Shown here: positions 1-11,355 of the stretch, one piece after another
How the letters are laid out: each line of letters opens with the position of its first letter
How positions within the stretch are numbered: the stretch's first letter is position 1
From: Pseudomonadota bacterium
Lineage (GTDB): Bacteria > Pseudomonadota > Gammaproteobacteria > Burkholderiales > Burkholderiaceae
DNA length: 28,226 nt
Direction of reading: 5' to 3'
Assembly: GCA_021783435.1 (NCBI GenBank)
Contig: JAJXUC010000032.1
Coordinates: forward strand, 1-28,226
Position numbers and translations under genes: made by a program
Notes under the pieces: generated by a model
What the model saw: only the letters and a program-made list of their open reading frames with translations
Told to the model about the DNA's origin: nothing
Databases searched by the model: none

Positions 1-1672
1 CAACACTGCGGGCGCGACGCTGCAGGGTCGGATCACCCGGTTGTGTCAAATCGACAGGCTGTTGCAAGGTTAGGTTGGTGTCGTAGGCCCAGCCGTTCCA
101 GGCGCCGCGGCCCGTCAGTTCTAAGCCACGGGTGCGTGCACTGGCGATGTTCTCGAACGTGAAGTTCTTGCCATAGCTCCACTGTTCGGTCGCCTTGGTC
201 TGAAACAAAGTGGCGCGCCATACATTGACGCCCTGCGCCCATTGCAGTCCTGCTTCGACGGTATGGGCCTTTTCGGGTTTGAGGTTCGGATTGCCGGCAT
301 TCGGGTCGTACAGATAGCCCAATGGCGGCGCGTTGAACGCAGTGGCATAGCTAGCAATGGCCTTGAAGCCGCCGCCGAGCTCGCGTCCATACCCTAGATA
401 GCCGGTGTTTTGCCCCGAGTAACCGTCGATGCTGTCATGGCGCAGGTTCAGCTGCAGCGAATTGCCATCGAAGCTGCCGTCGATGCCGGCAAACACTGCG
501 CGTGCGTTGCGACTGTTGTCGAACGCACCGCTGTAGTAGGGACCATAGTTGTAACTGCCGACGATGCTCTGCTTCTGCAAGTCCACCCCCGCCGTCGCTG
601 TCCACCCCGGCATCAGTTGCACGACGTTGCGCCAGAGCAGTTGTTGCACACGGGTGCGGTAATGGCTGAGATTGCCCACAGGCGCGTTGTCGTTCGTGGT
701 TTCCTGCTGCGACAGACTCAAGTGCGAAGTCCAGTCAGACGTGAGTTGGTTGTCACTGAACAATTGATACAAATTCTGCTTCGTCTCCCCCGAAAGGGTG
801 GCGTTGCTGTAGGTGTACTTGCCATCGCTGCGGAACGCGCGTAGGCCCAGCGTTTGCCCCGGGGCCAGGGTTTGCACGATGGAGCCGTTCATTGTCGTGT
901 TGCGGTAACCATCAGCCGCGTTGGGCAGGCCCATTTGCTGCGGGTTTTGCGACGAAATGCCCTGCGTGGTGTAACGGCTGATGCCCGCCTGCAACGCCGT
1001 CTTGCCGACCTGTCCGCTGGCATTAGCCGCAGATGTGAAGGTGTTGCGGCTGCCGGCGGTGAAACTCAGCGAGGCCCGCGGTGTCTTCCCGCCGTGACGG
1101 GTGGTGATGAGCACCACGCCGCCGATCGCACCCGAGCCGTAGATGGCCGAGACGTTGCCGCGGATGATTTCCACGCGTTGGATCTGGTCCGTGGTGAAGT
1201 TGTTGAGATAAGCGCTGCCCGTGGCGTCCTGCGCGTTCATCGGCACGCCGTCGAGCAGCACCAGCACGTCGGGGCCGCCGAAACCGCGCACGAACACGTT
1301 GCCGGGCTGGCCTGGTCCGCCGTTGGACGTGACCTGCAGGCCGGCCACTTGCTGCAGCAGGGTCGTCAGGTTTTGCGCGCCCGATTCCTCGATCTGTGCG
1401 CGGGTGATCACGCTCACGCTGGGCAGCGCGCTGGACAGCGGTTGCGGGTAGCCGGTGGCCGATACCACGACCGGGGGCAAGGTGGTCGTGTCGGTTGCGG
1501 TCTGCGCCTGGGCGGCGCCGGCGGCCAGCATGGTCAGCGCCCACGCGCCGAGCAATGGAGCGGGCCTGAACCGGGCATCCGGCGCGGTGGAGCTGGCTTG
1601 CTTGAAACGGCGGAGGCCCGGAATGTGCCCTGCGGACGAAACGTTCTGGGAGGCGAAACGATGGGTTTTCAT
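1..1672 (-). CDS. btuB: TonB-dependent outer-membrane receptor, BtuB type (3' end outside window)
   Basis: The frame reads without a stop from the ATG at 1672 to the window edge, giving 557 residues and lacking the last barrel strands. A signal peptide is visible: a long basic N-region, a hydrophobic core near residues 39-52 and an Ala-Gln-Ala cleavage zone near 53-57. It is followed by a TonB-box-like stretch (LPPVVVSATG, about 65-74) and a plug domain (about 75-195) with the typical VRGFGG, LLDGVPMN and IYGSGAIGGVVLITT motifs. The rest is aromatic-rich alternating barrel sequence. The family imports vitamin B12 or siderophores across the outer membrane using TonB-ExbB-ExbD energy. The cobalamin riboswitch in its leader makes a corrinoid the likely substrate. 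The start is uncertain: no clear Shine-Dalgarno precedes the ATG and the N-region is unusually long (about 38 residues). Family assignment is secure; the B12 substrate is inferred mainly from the riboswitch. Confidence 0.9.
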   Translation of the reverse strand, partial: MKTHRFASQNVSSAGHIPGLRRFKQASSTAPDARFRPAPLLGAWALTMLAAGAAQAQTATDTTTLPPVVVSATGYPQPLSSALPSVSVITRAQIEESGAQNLTTLLQQVAGLQVTSNGGPGQPGNVFVRGFGGPDVLVLLDGVPMNAQDATGSAYLNNFTTDQIQRVEIIRGNVSAIYGSGAIGGVVLITTRHGGKTPRASLSFTAGSRNTFTSAANASGQVGKTALQAGISRYTTQGISSQNPQQMGLPNAADGYRNTTMNGSIVQTLAPGQTLGLRAFRSDGKYTYSNATLSGETKQNLYQLFSDNQLTSDWTSHLSLSQQETTNDNAPVGNLSHYRTRVQQLLWRNVVQLMPGWTATAGVDLQKQSIVGSYNYGPYYSGAFDNSRNARAVFAGIDGSFDGNSLQLNLRHDSIDGYSGQNTGYLGYGRELGGGFKAIASYATAFNAPPLGYLYDPNAGNPNLKPEKAHTVEAGLQWAQGVNVWRATLFQTKATEQWSYGKNFTFENIASARTRGLELTGRGAWNGWAYDTNLTLQQPVDLTQPGDPTLQRRARSV

Positions 1673-1828
1673 GGAACTTGGAGCGAGAGAAAGCGGCTGC
1701 CGCGCTCCCCCGCGCGACCGACCGAAATCGAAAACCGCATCATCGCCCCGTGCTGAGGCCATGCAAACCCCGAGTACACGCCATCGGCGCGCATCGCGGC
1801 ACACAGCCTGCCTCACCCCCGGGCAGCG

Positions 1829-2030
1829 CTGCGGTTTTCGCCTGTTGGCCGGTATCCGGGCTGGTGGACCTATTCGATGCGCCTTCCCAGCCGTCCAGCG
1901 AAGACGGCCAGTGGCCCTGCATTCGAACGACGGTCCTGGATGGGCCGCGTCCACTCACCGTTGCGGGGGCAGCACAGGCAAGATGCGCGCTGCGATACGC
2001 GCATCACTCTGTTTCCCGTTTAACCGCGCG
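1829..2030 (-). promoter_or_regulatory. Cobalamin (B12) riboswitch upstream of btuB
   Basis: Read on the minus strand, this block shows the conserved cobalamin aptamer elements in the right order. First comes TTAAACGGGAA near 2013-2024. Next is the core CTGCCCCCGCAACGGT near 1957-1972, then GCCACTGG near 1908-1915 and GGGAAGGCG near 1880-1888. The B12 box CCCGGATACCGGCC lies at 1847-1860. A closing P1 helix can be drawn between GCGGTT (about 2022-2027) and AACCGC (1831-1836). The family binds adenosyl- or other cobalamins and represses downstream B12 uptake genes. About 156 nt separate it from the btuB ATG. That expression platform has no U-tract terminator that I can see but has a CGCGC/GCGCG hairpin shortly before the gene, so control of translation initiation is the more likely mode (inference). 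Confidence 0.93.
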
Positions 2031-2090
2031 GCATCGAACACGCCGCGCGAGCACCAACAGTGGCATGGTATGGGATCACGGAGCTTAGGG

Positions 2091-2116
2091 TTGACGCAGC
2101 CCATGCGCACTAGAAT
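2091..2116 (+). promoter_or_regulatory. Putative promoter of the zapB-like/zapA unit
   Basis: A TTGACG hexamer at 2091-2096 and a TAGAAT hexamer at 2111-2116 are separated by only 14 nt, shorter than the usual 16-18. The -10 ends 7 nt before the ATG at 2124, so a transcript from it would start at or next to the start codon. There is no Shine-Dalgarno upstream of that ATG. Confidence 0.5.
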
Positions 2117-2123
2117 CCGGCGC

Positions 2124-2375
2124 ATGAACGCCACGAAGCCGCCCTCCGAGTTGCCAGCGTTGCTGCAAGCTTTGAGCGACAAGGCCGATCGTCTTGCCTT
2201 GCGCCATGCCGAGCTCCAGCGCATCAACGCCTTGCTGGATGAACGCGTGCGCCAACTCGAAGCGGAACGCGATGCCCTGCGCCAGCGGCTGGGCGAGGCG
2301 CGGGCGCGGGTCGACCATCTTCTGGCGCGCCTGGATACGCCGCCCGCGGCGCCCAAACCCGATCTTCCGGCCTGA
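2124..2375 (+). CDS. Small coiled-coil protein, ZapB-like, upstream of zapA
   Basis: This 83-residue protein is dominated by a heptad-like helix from about residue 10 to 70, rich in Leu, Arg, Glu and Ala, with a Pro/Ala tail at 71-83. It has no enzyme motif, signal peptide or membrane segment. Small coiled-coil proteins of this type (annotated as ZapB/DUF904/TIGR02449-like) commonly sit directly upstream of zapA in proteobacteria and are thought to help organise the FtsZ ring in the cytoplasm. Sequence conservation in coiled coils is weak, so position next to zapA is the main support. The ATG at 2124 is chosen because it is the only start that fits the coiled coil. It has no ribosome binding site and lies 7 nt after a TAGAAT hexamer, suggesting a leaderless transcript. 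zapA follows after 46 nt, probably in the same operon. Confidence 0.75.
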   Translation: MNATKPPSELPALLQALSDKADRLALRHAELQRINALLDERVRQLEAERDALRQRLGEARARVDHLLARLDTPPAAPKPDLPA

Positions 2376-2421
2376 GCGCTTTTTGCGCCGCGCCCACCTC
2401 AGACCCTTGCGAGACCGAGCC

Positions 2422-2757
2422 ATGAGCAGTGCGACCGTGGAAGTGAACATCATGGGACAGAGCTATGTCCTGGCCTGCCCGCAGGGTGAGGAAGACGCCC
2501 TGCGTCAGGCCGTGGCGGAAGTCGATCGCGAGATGTGCAGCATTCGCGACATGGGCAAGATCCGCGCACGCGAGCGCATCGCGGTCCTGGCCGCGCTCAA
2601 CCTCGCGCATGCCAAACTGCTGGGTGCCGGAGCGTCGGGCACGAATCCCGCCGCGCAACGTGCTGAAACCGCCATCACGCCCGACGTCGCCGCGCAAATC
2701 GCGCGCATCAACCAGCGGCTTGATTCCGCACTGGACACCGACGGTCAACTGCTTTGA
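2422..2757 (+). CDS. zapA: Cell division protein ZapA
   Basis: The 111-residue product has the ZapA layout: an N-terminal beta segment (VEVNIMGQSYVLACP, residues 6-20), the E-D-ALRQAVAEVD region, then a central stretch with R-ARERIAVLAALNLAHAKL, and a C-terminal coiled-coil segment (about 85-105, VAAQIARINQRLDSAL). ZapA is a cytosolic tetramer that crosslinks FtsZ protofilaments and promotes Z-ring assembly. The ATG at 2422 is chosen because it begins directly before the conserved strand. Longer in-frame extensions upstream overlap the zapB-like gene and have no family similarity. The gene is followed immediately by the 6S RNA gene, an arrangement widely seen in proteobacteria, which strengthens both calls. 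Confidence 0.92.
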   Translation: MSSATVEVNIMGQSYVLACPQGEEDALRQAVAEVDREMCSIRDMGKIRARERIAVLAALNLAHAKLLGAGASGTNPAAQRAETAITPDVAAQIARINQRLDSALDTDGQLL

Positions 2758-2796
2758 TCCTGCGCCTGCGGGCGTGCGCAAGACCCGTCACTTCCC

Positions 2797-2802
2797 TACA
2801 AT
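2797..2802 (+). promoter_or_regulatory. -10 element of the 6S RNA gene
   Basis: TACAAT (5 of 6 to consensus) sits 5 nt before the predicted closing stem of 6S RNA, placing the start point at about 2808-2809. No good -35 hexamer is visible at 17 nt spacing. Confidence 0.6.
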
Positions 2803-2807
2803 GGCCC

Positions 2808-2982
2808 TGTCTGCCTGGCCTCGCCGATCAGGCATTTCTTGAACCGATGCGCTTTGCCTCGGGCTTGGAATATTTCACATAGGCGCGCAGTGTCTCGCGC
2901 AGACGCTCCCGAAATGTGGTGACCTCGCCCACCTGTCCCAACAGGGTTCAGGGATCAATGGTCGGCAGGGTTCTGGCAGACA
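2808..2982 (+). ncRNA. ssrS: 6S RNA
   Basis: The 175-nt segment lies between zapA and the next gene, the usual 6S position. A closing stem pairs TGTCTGCC (2808-2815) with GGCAGACA (2975-2982). A second helix pairs GCCGATC (2823-2829) with GGTCGGC (2960-2966). The interior contains GGAATATTTCACATAGG near 2867-2883, resembling the conserved GATATTTCATACC of E. coli 6S, and CAACAGGGTTCAGGG near 2939-2953, resembling its 3' bubble strand. 6S RNA mimics an open promoter, binds sigma-70 RNA polymerase holoenzyme and adjusts transcription in stationary phase. Interestingly, rpoD lies in the same window. Exact ends are inferred from the stem. Alternative reading as the N-terminus of the downstream transporter gene is rejected because that extension has no family similarity. 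Confidence 0.88.
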
Positions 2983-3047
2983 CCCCCCCAACACGCGCAG
3001 CTCCGGCCCCGGCCCAGGCTGGCCGCCCCTCTCCCGCGCATTTCGCA

Positions 3048-3884
3048 ATGGCTTGGCAATTCCTGCTCGAACTCATGGTGCTTGGCGCATTCACCGGCTT
3101 CATGGCAGGGCTGCTGGGCATCGGCGGCGGCATGCTGCTGGTGCCTTTTCTCACGTTCATGTTCACGCGCGAGCAGTTCGATGCCGAGCTGATCGTGCGC
3201 ATGGCCATTGCCACCTCGCTGACCACCATCCTGTTCACCTCCGTATCGAGCGTGCGCGCGCATCACAAGCGTGGCGCCGTGCGCTGGGAAATCGCCGGCT
3301 GGATGGGCCTGGGCGCCGTGCTCGGCACCTTCGCCGGCGCCCAAGTCGCCGGCCTGCTGAAGTCGGGCTGGCTGGCCATGTTCTTCGCGTTCTTCGTCGG
3401 TCTCTCAGCATTGCGAATGCTGATGGTCGCGGGCCAGAAACAGGCCGTCGGCACAGCCGAATCCTTGCCGCTCAGGCCCGCGCTCATCGGCACCGGGAGC
3501 CTGATCGGATTCATTTCATCGCTGCTGGGCGCCGGCGGCGGATTCCTCACCGTGCCGTTCCTCAGCTGGCGGGGCGTGGGCCTGCGCAACGCCGTGGCCA
3601 CCAGCGCGGCCATGGGTTTCCCCATCGCCGCGGGCGGCCTTGCCGGCTATGTCGTGGCCGGGCTTCATGCCGATGGCCTGCCCCCCGACTCGCTCGGGTA
3701 TATCTACCTGCCCGCCCTGTTTGCCTGCGCGGCCACGAGCGTCCTGATGGCTCCCGTGGGGGCTGCGGTGGCGCATCGCATCCATGTGCAGTCGCTCAAA
3801 CGGGTGTTCGCCCTGCTGCTGTTGAGCCTGGCCAGCTACATGCTCTGGAAGGGCGTGCATGCAATGGGCTGGATCCAGGCCTGA
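3048..3884 (+). CDS. TauE/SafE family anion (sulfite) exporter, inner membrane
   Basis: The 278-residue protein is strongly hydrophobic with about eight predicted membrane segments. It shows the internal duplication typical of TauE/SafE (DUF81): a first repeat with GLLGIGGGMLLVPFL near residues 21-35 and a second with SLLGAGGGFLTVPFL near 161-175. Characterised members move sulfite, sulfoacetate or related organosulfur anions across the inner membrane. The substrate here cannot be told from sequence; sulfite would fit a sulfur-oxidising host. The ATG at 3048 is chosen because upstream in-frame starts would translate the 3' end of the 6S RNA gene. No clear Shine-Dalgarno precedes it. The PIN gene starts 7 nt after its stop codon, suggesting co-transcription. 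Confidence 0.85.
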   Translation: MAWQFLLELMVLGAFTGFMAGLLGIGGGMLLVPFLTFMFTREQFDAELIVRMAIATSLTTILFTSVSSVRAHHKRGAVRWEIAGWMGLGAVLGTFAGAQVAGLLKSGWLAMFFAFFVGLSALRMLMVAGQKQAVGTAESLPLRPALIGTGSLIGFISSLLGAGGGFLTVPFLSWRGVGLRNAVATSAAMGFPIAAGGLAGYVVAGLHADGLPPDSLGYIYLPALFACAATSVLMAPVGAAVAHRIHVQSLKRVFALLLLSLASYMLWKGVHAMGWIQA

Positions 3885-3891
3885 ACACGCC

Positions 3892-4383
3892 GTGACCGAG
3901 CGTTCATCCGGCGCCGGTTCTGGGCTTCGGCGTGCACAATCCGAACACAGGCCGCGATGGGTTCTCGATACCAATGTCGTTCTCGACTGGCTGATTTTCG
4001 ACGATGCGGCCATGCGCGCGCCAGGGGCCTGGCTGCGAGACGGGCTCGCGCACTGGATCGCCAGCGCGGCGATGCGCGAGGAAGCCCTGGAGGTGGCGGC
4101 GCGCGCCGTTTTCTCGAAACACGGGCCGGCCAGCACGCTTTGCGATCGGGTTGCGCAAGGCTACGCCCGATACGCGCAGCACATTGCCTCGACCGCGCCC
4201 TCATCGCTGATTTGCGCCGATCCTGATGATCAGATGTTCATCGACCTGGCCTTGAAACATGAAGCGCAATTGCTGCTGACCCGCGACAAGGCGCTCCTCG
4301 CCCTCGCATCGCCTGCCCTTGCGCGCGGACTGCGCATCGCCCGCCCGCAGGATATCGAGATCGCGGCCTGGCTGGCCACATGA
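3892..4383 (+). CDS. PIN-domain protein, putative orphan toxin-type ribonuclease
   Basis: With a GTG start at 3892 the product is 163 residues; an ATG at 3859, overlapping the upstream gene, is the alternative. The PIN fold is recognisable from VLDTNVVLDWL (first catalytic Asp at about residue 26), a middle acidic REEALEVAAR segment, and C-terminal CADPDDQMFIDLAL followed by LLLTRDKALL. The four-acid metal site therefore looks intact. It resembles the COG1569/PIN_3 group, often annotated as toxin components. PIN proteins cleave RNA in a Mg2+-dependent manner. No antitoxin-like DNA-binding gene is adjacent: upstream is the transporter, and downstream is lgt on the opposite strand. It may be a solitary RNase rather than a toxin. 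It ends only 6 nt from the end of convergent lgt. Confidence 0.8.
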   Translation: MTERSSGAGSGLRRAQSEHRPRWVLDTNVVLDWLIFDDAAMRAPGAWLRDGLAHWIASAAMREEALEVAARAVFSKHGPASTLCDRVAQGYARYAQHIASTAPSSLICADPDDQMFIDLALKHEAQLLLTRDKALLALASPALARGLRIARPQDIEIAAWLAT

Positions 4384-4389
4384 TTCCGC

Positions 4390-5211
4390 TCAGGCCGCGG
4401 CGCCCGAGCCAAGGCGGGCGGCGCGGCGCTTGGACCACACGATCATCACGATACCCAGCGCGATGAGCGGAATCGACAACAACTGGCCCATGGTCAGGCC
4501 AAACCAGAGGTAGCCCAAGAAGGCATCGGGCTGGCGGAAGAATTCGGCGGTGAAGCGCGCCAGGCCGTAGCCCAGGGCGAAGCTGCCGGCGATGAAGCCG
4601 CGCGGCCGCTCCTTGCGCGACAGCCACCACAGCACCGCGAACAGCACAATGCCCTCGAGGAACATCTCGTACAGTTCGGAAGGAAAGCGCGGCACCATGC
4701 TGCCGGACTCGGGATAGATCATCGCCCCCGGCCACCAGGCAGGAGCGGCGCGGCCCCACAGCTCGCCATTGATGAAGTTGCCGATGCGCCCGAACGCCAG
4801 GCCCGGCGGAACCAGGGGAGCGACGAAGTCCATCAGATCGAGCCACGAGGCCTTGCGCGTCCACGCGAACCAGCCTGCGGCCGCCATGACACCGAGCAAT
4901 CCGCCATGAAAGGACATGCCGCCGTCCCACACCGCGACGATCTGCGCCGGATGGGCGAAGTAGTAGTCGGGCTGATAGAACAGCACGTAGCCGATGCGGC
5001 CGCCGAGGATCACCCCCAGCACGCCGGCAAACAGCAAATCTTCGATATCGCGTGTCGTCCAGCCGTACCGGGCATAAGGCTGGTCTTTCAGGCGCCTGCG
5101 GGACAGCAGCCAGAAGCTCAGGAACCCCAACAGGTACATGATGCCGTACCAGTGGATTTCGACAGGCCCGAGCTTGAGGGCTATGGGGTTGAAATCAGGA
5201 TGAATTAGCAT
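4390..5211 (-). CDS. lgt: Prolipoprotein diacylglyceryl transferase
   Basis: The 273-residue integral inner-membrane enzyme transfers diacylglyceryl from phosphatidylglycerol to the lipobox Cys of prolipoproteins, the first step of lipoprotein maturation. Family features visible are the N-terminal [12 protein letters not shown] segment, the [10 protein letters not shown] motif, the HGGLLGV segment with its conserved His, and the Lgt signature around [27 protein letters not shown] and a C-terminal [11 protein letters not shown] complete it. Length matches typical Lgt (about 260-290). The start at 5211 (MLIHPDFNP) matches the family; an upstream extension of 30 residues is not conserved. No Shine-Dalgarno is present and a TACACT hexamer lies 7 nt upstream, so the mRNA may be leaderless. 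It is divergent from ilvD, with a 128-nt shared promoter region. Confidence 0.95.
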   Translation of the reverse strand: MLIHPDFNPIALKLGPVEIHWYGIMYLLGFLSFWLLSRRRLKDQPYARYGWTTRDIEDLLFAGVLGVILGGRIGYVLFYQPDYYFAHPAQIVAVWDGGMSFHGGLLGVMAAAGWFAWTRKASWLDLMDFVAPLVPPGLAFGRIGNFINGELWGRAAPAWWPGAMIYPESGSMVPRFPSELYEMFLEGIVLFAVLWWLSRKERPRGFIAGSFALGYGLARFTAEFFRQPDAFLGYLWFGLTMGQLLSIPLIALGIVMIVWSKRRAARLGSGAAA

Positions 5212-5218
5212 GGGTCGA

Positions 5219-5224
5219 AGTGTA
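5219..5224 (-). promoter_or_regulatory. Putative -10 of lgt, 7 nt from the start codon
   Basis: TACACT on the minus strand ends 7 nt before the lgt ATG, which would place the transcript start at about the A of the start codon. No convincing -35 hexamer is visible at 16-18 nt. Confidence 0.4.
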
Positions 5225-5339
5225 CGGGGGTTGGATGAAAAGACCCTCTCGCCAATGTTCAGGGCCTGCCCATACGATGTTGGATGGCCTGACCGGTTCA
5301 ACTGGCGTCGCGATTCGTTTCTCTCTCCATTGCCATTCC

Positions 5340-7025
5340 ATGACTGAAAAACTGCGTTCCTCCAACATCACCGAGGGTGCCGCGCGTGCGCCCAACCGTT
5401 CCATGTTCTACGCGATGGGCTACAAGAAGTCCGATTTCGCCCATCCGATGATCGGCATCGCCAACGCGCACTCCACCATCACGCCCTGCAATTCGGGCCT
5501 GCAAAAACTGGCCGACGCGGCCGTGGAAGGGGTGCGCGCGGCCGGCGGCAATCCGCAGGTGTTCGGCACGCCCACCATCGCCGACGGCATGTCCATGGGC
5601 ACCGAGGGCATGAAGTACTCGCTGGTCTCGCGCGAAGTCATCGCCGACTGCGTGGAAACCTGCGTGCAGGGCCAGTGGATGGACGGCGTGCTGACCATCG
5701 GCGGCTGCGACAAGAACATGCCCGGTGCGATGATCGGCATGATGCGCTGCAATGTGCCGGGCATCTTCGTCTACGGCGGCACCATTCTGCCCGGACATTA
5801 CAAGGGCCGCGACCTGAACATCGTGTCGGTGTTCGAGGCCGTCGGCGAGTTCTCCGCCGGACGCATGAGCCAGGAGGATTTCGACGCCATCGAGCAATGC
5901 TCGGTGCCAACCAGCGGCTCCTGCGGCGGCATGTACACGGCCAACACCATGTCCAGCGCCATCGAGGCCATGGGCATGTCCCTGCCCTATTCCTCGACCA
6001 TGGCCAACGTGCACGAGGAAAAGGTGCAGTCCGCCCGCGATTCGGCCCGGGTTCTGCTGGACGCGGTGAAGGCCGGCTTGAAACCGCGCGACATCGTCAC
6101 GCGCAAGGCGCTGGAAAACGCCGTGGCGGTGGTGATGGCCACCGGTGGTTCGACCAATGCGGTGCTGCACCTGCTGGCCATTGCCCATGCCGCCGAGGTG
6201 CCGTTCACCATCGACGACTTCGAGGTCATTCGCCAGAAAGTCCCCGTGTTGTGCGACCTCAAGCCGTCGGGCCGCTTTGTCGCCACCGACCTGCATCGGG
6301 CCGGCGGCATCCCCCAGGTGATGAAAATCCTGCTCAACGCGGGACTGCTCCACGGCGACTGCATCACCATCACCGGCAAGACCGTGGCGGAAAATCTCGC
6401 CGACGTGCCGGCCGTGCCGCGCGCCGATCAGGACGTCATTCGCCCCATCGACAGGCCCATGTATGAACACGGGCACCTTGCCATCCTCAAGGGCAATCTG
6501 GCGCCGGAGGGCTGCGTGGCGAAGATCACCGGCCTGAAGAACCCCAGCATGACCGGCCCGGCGCGCGTGTTCGACGACGAGCAGAGCGCACTCAACGCCA
6601 TTCTCGAAGGCAGGATCAAGGCGGGCGACATCATGGTGCTGCGCTACCTCGGCCCCAAGGGCGGACCCGGCATGCCCGAGATGCTCGCCCCTACCTCGGC
6701 CCTGGTTGGCGCCGGCCTGGGCGAGTCGGTCGGCCTGATCACCGACGGGCGCTTCTCGGGTGGCACCTGGGGCATGGTGGTCGGCCACGTCGCCCCCGAG
6801 GCCATGGTCGGCGGGGACATCGCGCTGGTGCAGGAAGGCGACTCCATCACCATCGACGCGCCAACCCTCACGCTCAACCTCAATGTGCCGGAGCACGAGC
6901 TGGCACGCCGCAGGGCTGCCTGGAACCCGCCGGGAAAACGCTACACGCGCGGCGTGCTTGCCAAATTCGCCAAGCTGGCCGGAACCGCATCCAAGGGCGC
7001 CGTGCTGGACGCCGACCTGGATTGA
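5340..7025 (+). CDS. ilvD: Dihydroxy-acid dehydratase
   Basis: The 561-residue protein is full length for IlvD, which dehydrates 2,3-dihydroxyisovalerate and 2,3-dihydroxy-3-methylvalerate to the 2-keto acids of valine, leucine and isoleucine synthesis. The three Fe-S ligand cysteines appear in their conserved contexts: TPCNS (Cys50), GGCDKNMPG (Cys123) and [12 protein letters not shown] (Cys195). The Mg-binding and C-terminal motifs [11 protein letters not shown] and TDGRFSGG are also intact. The ATG at 5340 is chosen because [11 protein letters not shown] matches the family N-terminus; the 40 residues encoded upstream in frame do not. There is no strong ribosome binding site. It stands alone rather than in an ilv operon, is divergent from lgt and convergent with clpA. 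Confidence 0.97.
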   Translation: MTEKLRSSNITEGAARAPNRSMFYAMGYKKSDFAHPMIGIANAHSTITPCNSGLQKLADAAVEGVRAAGGNPQVFGTPTIADGMSMGTEGMKYSLVSREVIADCVETCVQGQWMDGVLTIGGCDKNMPGAMIGMMRCNVPGIFVYGGTILPGHYKGRDLNIVSVFEAVGEFSAGRMSQEDFDAIEQCSVPTSGSCGGMYTANTMSSAIEAMGMSLPYSSTMANVHEEKVQSARDSARVLLDAVKAGLKPRDIVTRKALENAVAVVMATGGSTNAVLHLLAIAHAAEVPFTIDDFEVIRQKVPVLCDLKPSGRFVATDLHRAGGIPQVMKILLNAGLLHGDCITITGKTVAENLADVPAVPRADQDVIRPIDRPMYEHGHLAILKGNLAPEGCVAKITGLKNPSMTGPARVFDDEQSALNAILEGRIKAGDIMVLRYLGPKGGPGMPEMLAPTSALVGAGLGESVGLITDGRFSGGTWGMVVGHVAPEAMVGGDIALVQEGDSITIDAPTLTLNLNVPEHELARRRAAWNPPGKRYTRGVLAKFAKLAGTASKGAVLDADLD

Positions 7026-7123
7026 CTCTCGCACAATGAGCTGGGGGATGTGCATGTCCCCTGGTACGCCGCGCGCCAAGGGGCGCCACAATCGAGGCCA
7101 AAATCAGGCCTGAACCCCCAGTA

Positions 7124-7183
7124 GGCTTCGCCCATGAAGCGCCGAAGCCGTTGCCCAACGTGCTTGCGCACATCGGGCAACGG
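7124..7183 (+). repeat. Two overlapping inverted repeats between convergent ilvD and clpA
   Basis: GGCTTCG (7124-7130) pairs with CGAAGCC (7143-7149). CCGTTGCCC (7148-7156) pairs with GGGCAACGG (7175-7183), and the loop of the second contains a further GTGC/GCAC stem (7160-7163 with 7168-7171). The two outer helices share bases 7148-7149. There is no run of T on either strand, so it is not a textbook intrinsic terminator. Its position between convergent genes suggests 3'-end formation or mRNA protection for either gene. The remaining bases of 7026-7198 hold nothing else I recognise. Confidence 0.6.
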
Positions 7184-7198
7184 TTGTTCCCATGCAGG

Positions 7199-9496
<2,298 letters not shown>

Positions 9497-9505
9497 GACA
9501 ATCTC

Positions 9506-9835
9506 CTAAATGGCCTCCATCACACACTGCAAAGGATGCCCCGCCTGACGCGCCGCCGACATCACCTGCTCGACTTTGGTCGCCGCGACATCCTTCGCAT
9601 ACACACCGCAGACTCCGCGGCCATGCTGATGCACTTTGAGCATGATCTGCGTCGCCGTTTCACGGTCCTTGCTGAAAAACTGCTGAATCACAAAAACCAC
9701 GAACTCCATCGGCGTGAAATCATCGTTCAGCATGACAACCTGGTAGAGCGGCGGTGGCTTGACCCTTTGCTCCTGACGTTCGACGATTGCCGCAGAACCA
9801 GGGTCGGAACCAGAGATTTTGCGTGGTTTGGTCAT
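9506..9835 (-). CDS. clpS: ATP-dependent Clp protease adaptor ClpS
   Basis: This 109-residue protein contains the ClpS core from about residue 25: [21 protein letters not shown], then the [21 protein letters not shown] segment and the C-terminal HPLQCVMEA. The Asn-Asp-Asp motif and the His of HQHG form the pocket that recognises N-terminal Leu, Phe, Tyr and Trp. ClpS hands such N-degron substrates to the ClpA N-domain. The roughly 24-residue flexible N-terminal tail is also a family trait. It lies directly upstream of clpA in the same operon with 9 nt between them. The start has no Shine-Dalgarno and a TAGAAT hexamer lies 6 nt upstream, so the transcript may be leaderless. Confidence 0.97.
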   Translation of the reverse strand: MTKPRKISGSDPGSAAIVERQEQRVKPPPLYQVVMLNDDFTPMEFVVFVIQQFFSKDRETATQIMLKVHQHGRGVCGVYAKDVAATKVEQVMSAARQAGHPLQCVMEAI

Positions 9836-9841
9836 GCTTTG

Positions 9842-9847
9842 ATTCTA
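9842..9847 (-). promoter_or_regulatory. Putative -10 of clpS-clpA
   Basis: TAGAAT on the minus strand ends 6 nt before the clpS ATG; an overlapping AATACT at 9848-9853 is an alternative. Neither has a clear -35 hexamer. The rest of 9848-10008 holds only a short direct repeat of CCTCCCTGCA near 9978-9996. Confidence 0.4.
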
Positions 9848-10008
9848 AGTATTCAACATCGTGCCCGCTGGCCCGCGGGCTTCATTCCATGGTTCGACAA
9901 CTTTCGCTGGACCGGGCCCGGAATGCAAGCCCCGATTCGATGTGTTGCTACCGCACCGCATCCCACGCCCCGAGCCCCTCCCTGCACCTCCCTGCACATA
10001 ACGTAGCA

Positions 10009-10047
10009 GCCAAGAAAAAGCCGCACACTGTGCGGCTTTTTCTTGGC
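10009..10047 (-). terminator. Intrinsic terminator of icd, 19-bp perfect arms
   Basis: A 39-nt perfect inverted repeat has 19-nt arms around a single central base. Each arm contains an outer GCCAAG block, an A5 (or T5) run and an inner GC block GCCGCACA. It begins 28 nt beyond the icd stop codon and carries a T-run on both strands, so it could act in both directions. It also insulates clpS from icd transcription. Confidence 0.9.
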
Positions 10048-10074
10048 GATCCGCCGCGACCGGCGGGCCCGGTT

Positions 10075-11325
<1,251 letters not shown>

Positions 11326-11355
11326 GGGAATCTCCGGAACAAGGAAGAGCTTTCT

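Noticed and set aside
854..2375. Plus-strand frames opposite btuB and through its leader
   Set aside because: They overlap the receptor gene and the cobalamin riboswitch, which have far stronger evidence. Only the last part, from 2124, is kept as the zapB-like gene.
5298..7091. Antisense frame of about 600 codons over ilvD
   Set aside because: ilvD is certain from its Fe-S motifs; the antisense product has no family features.
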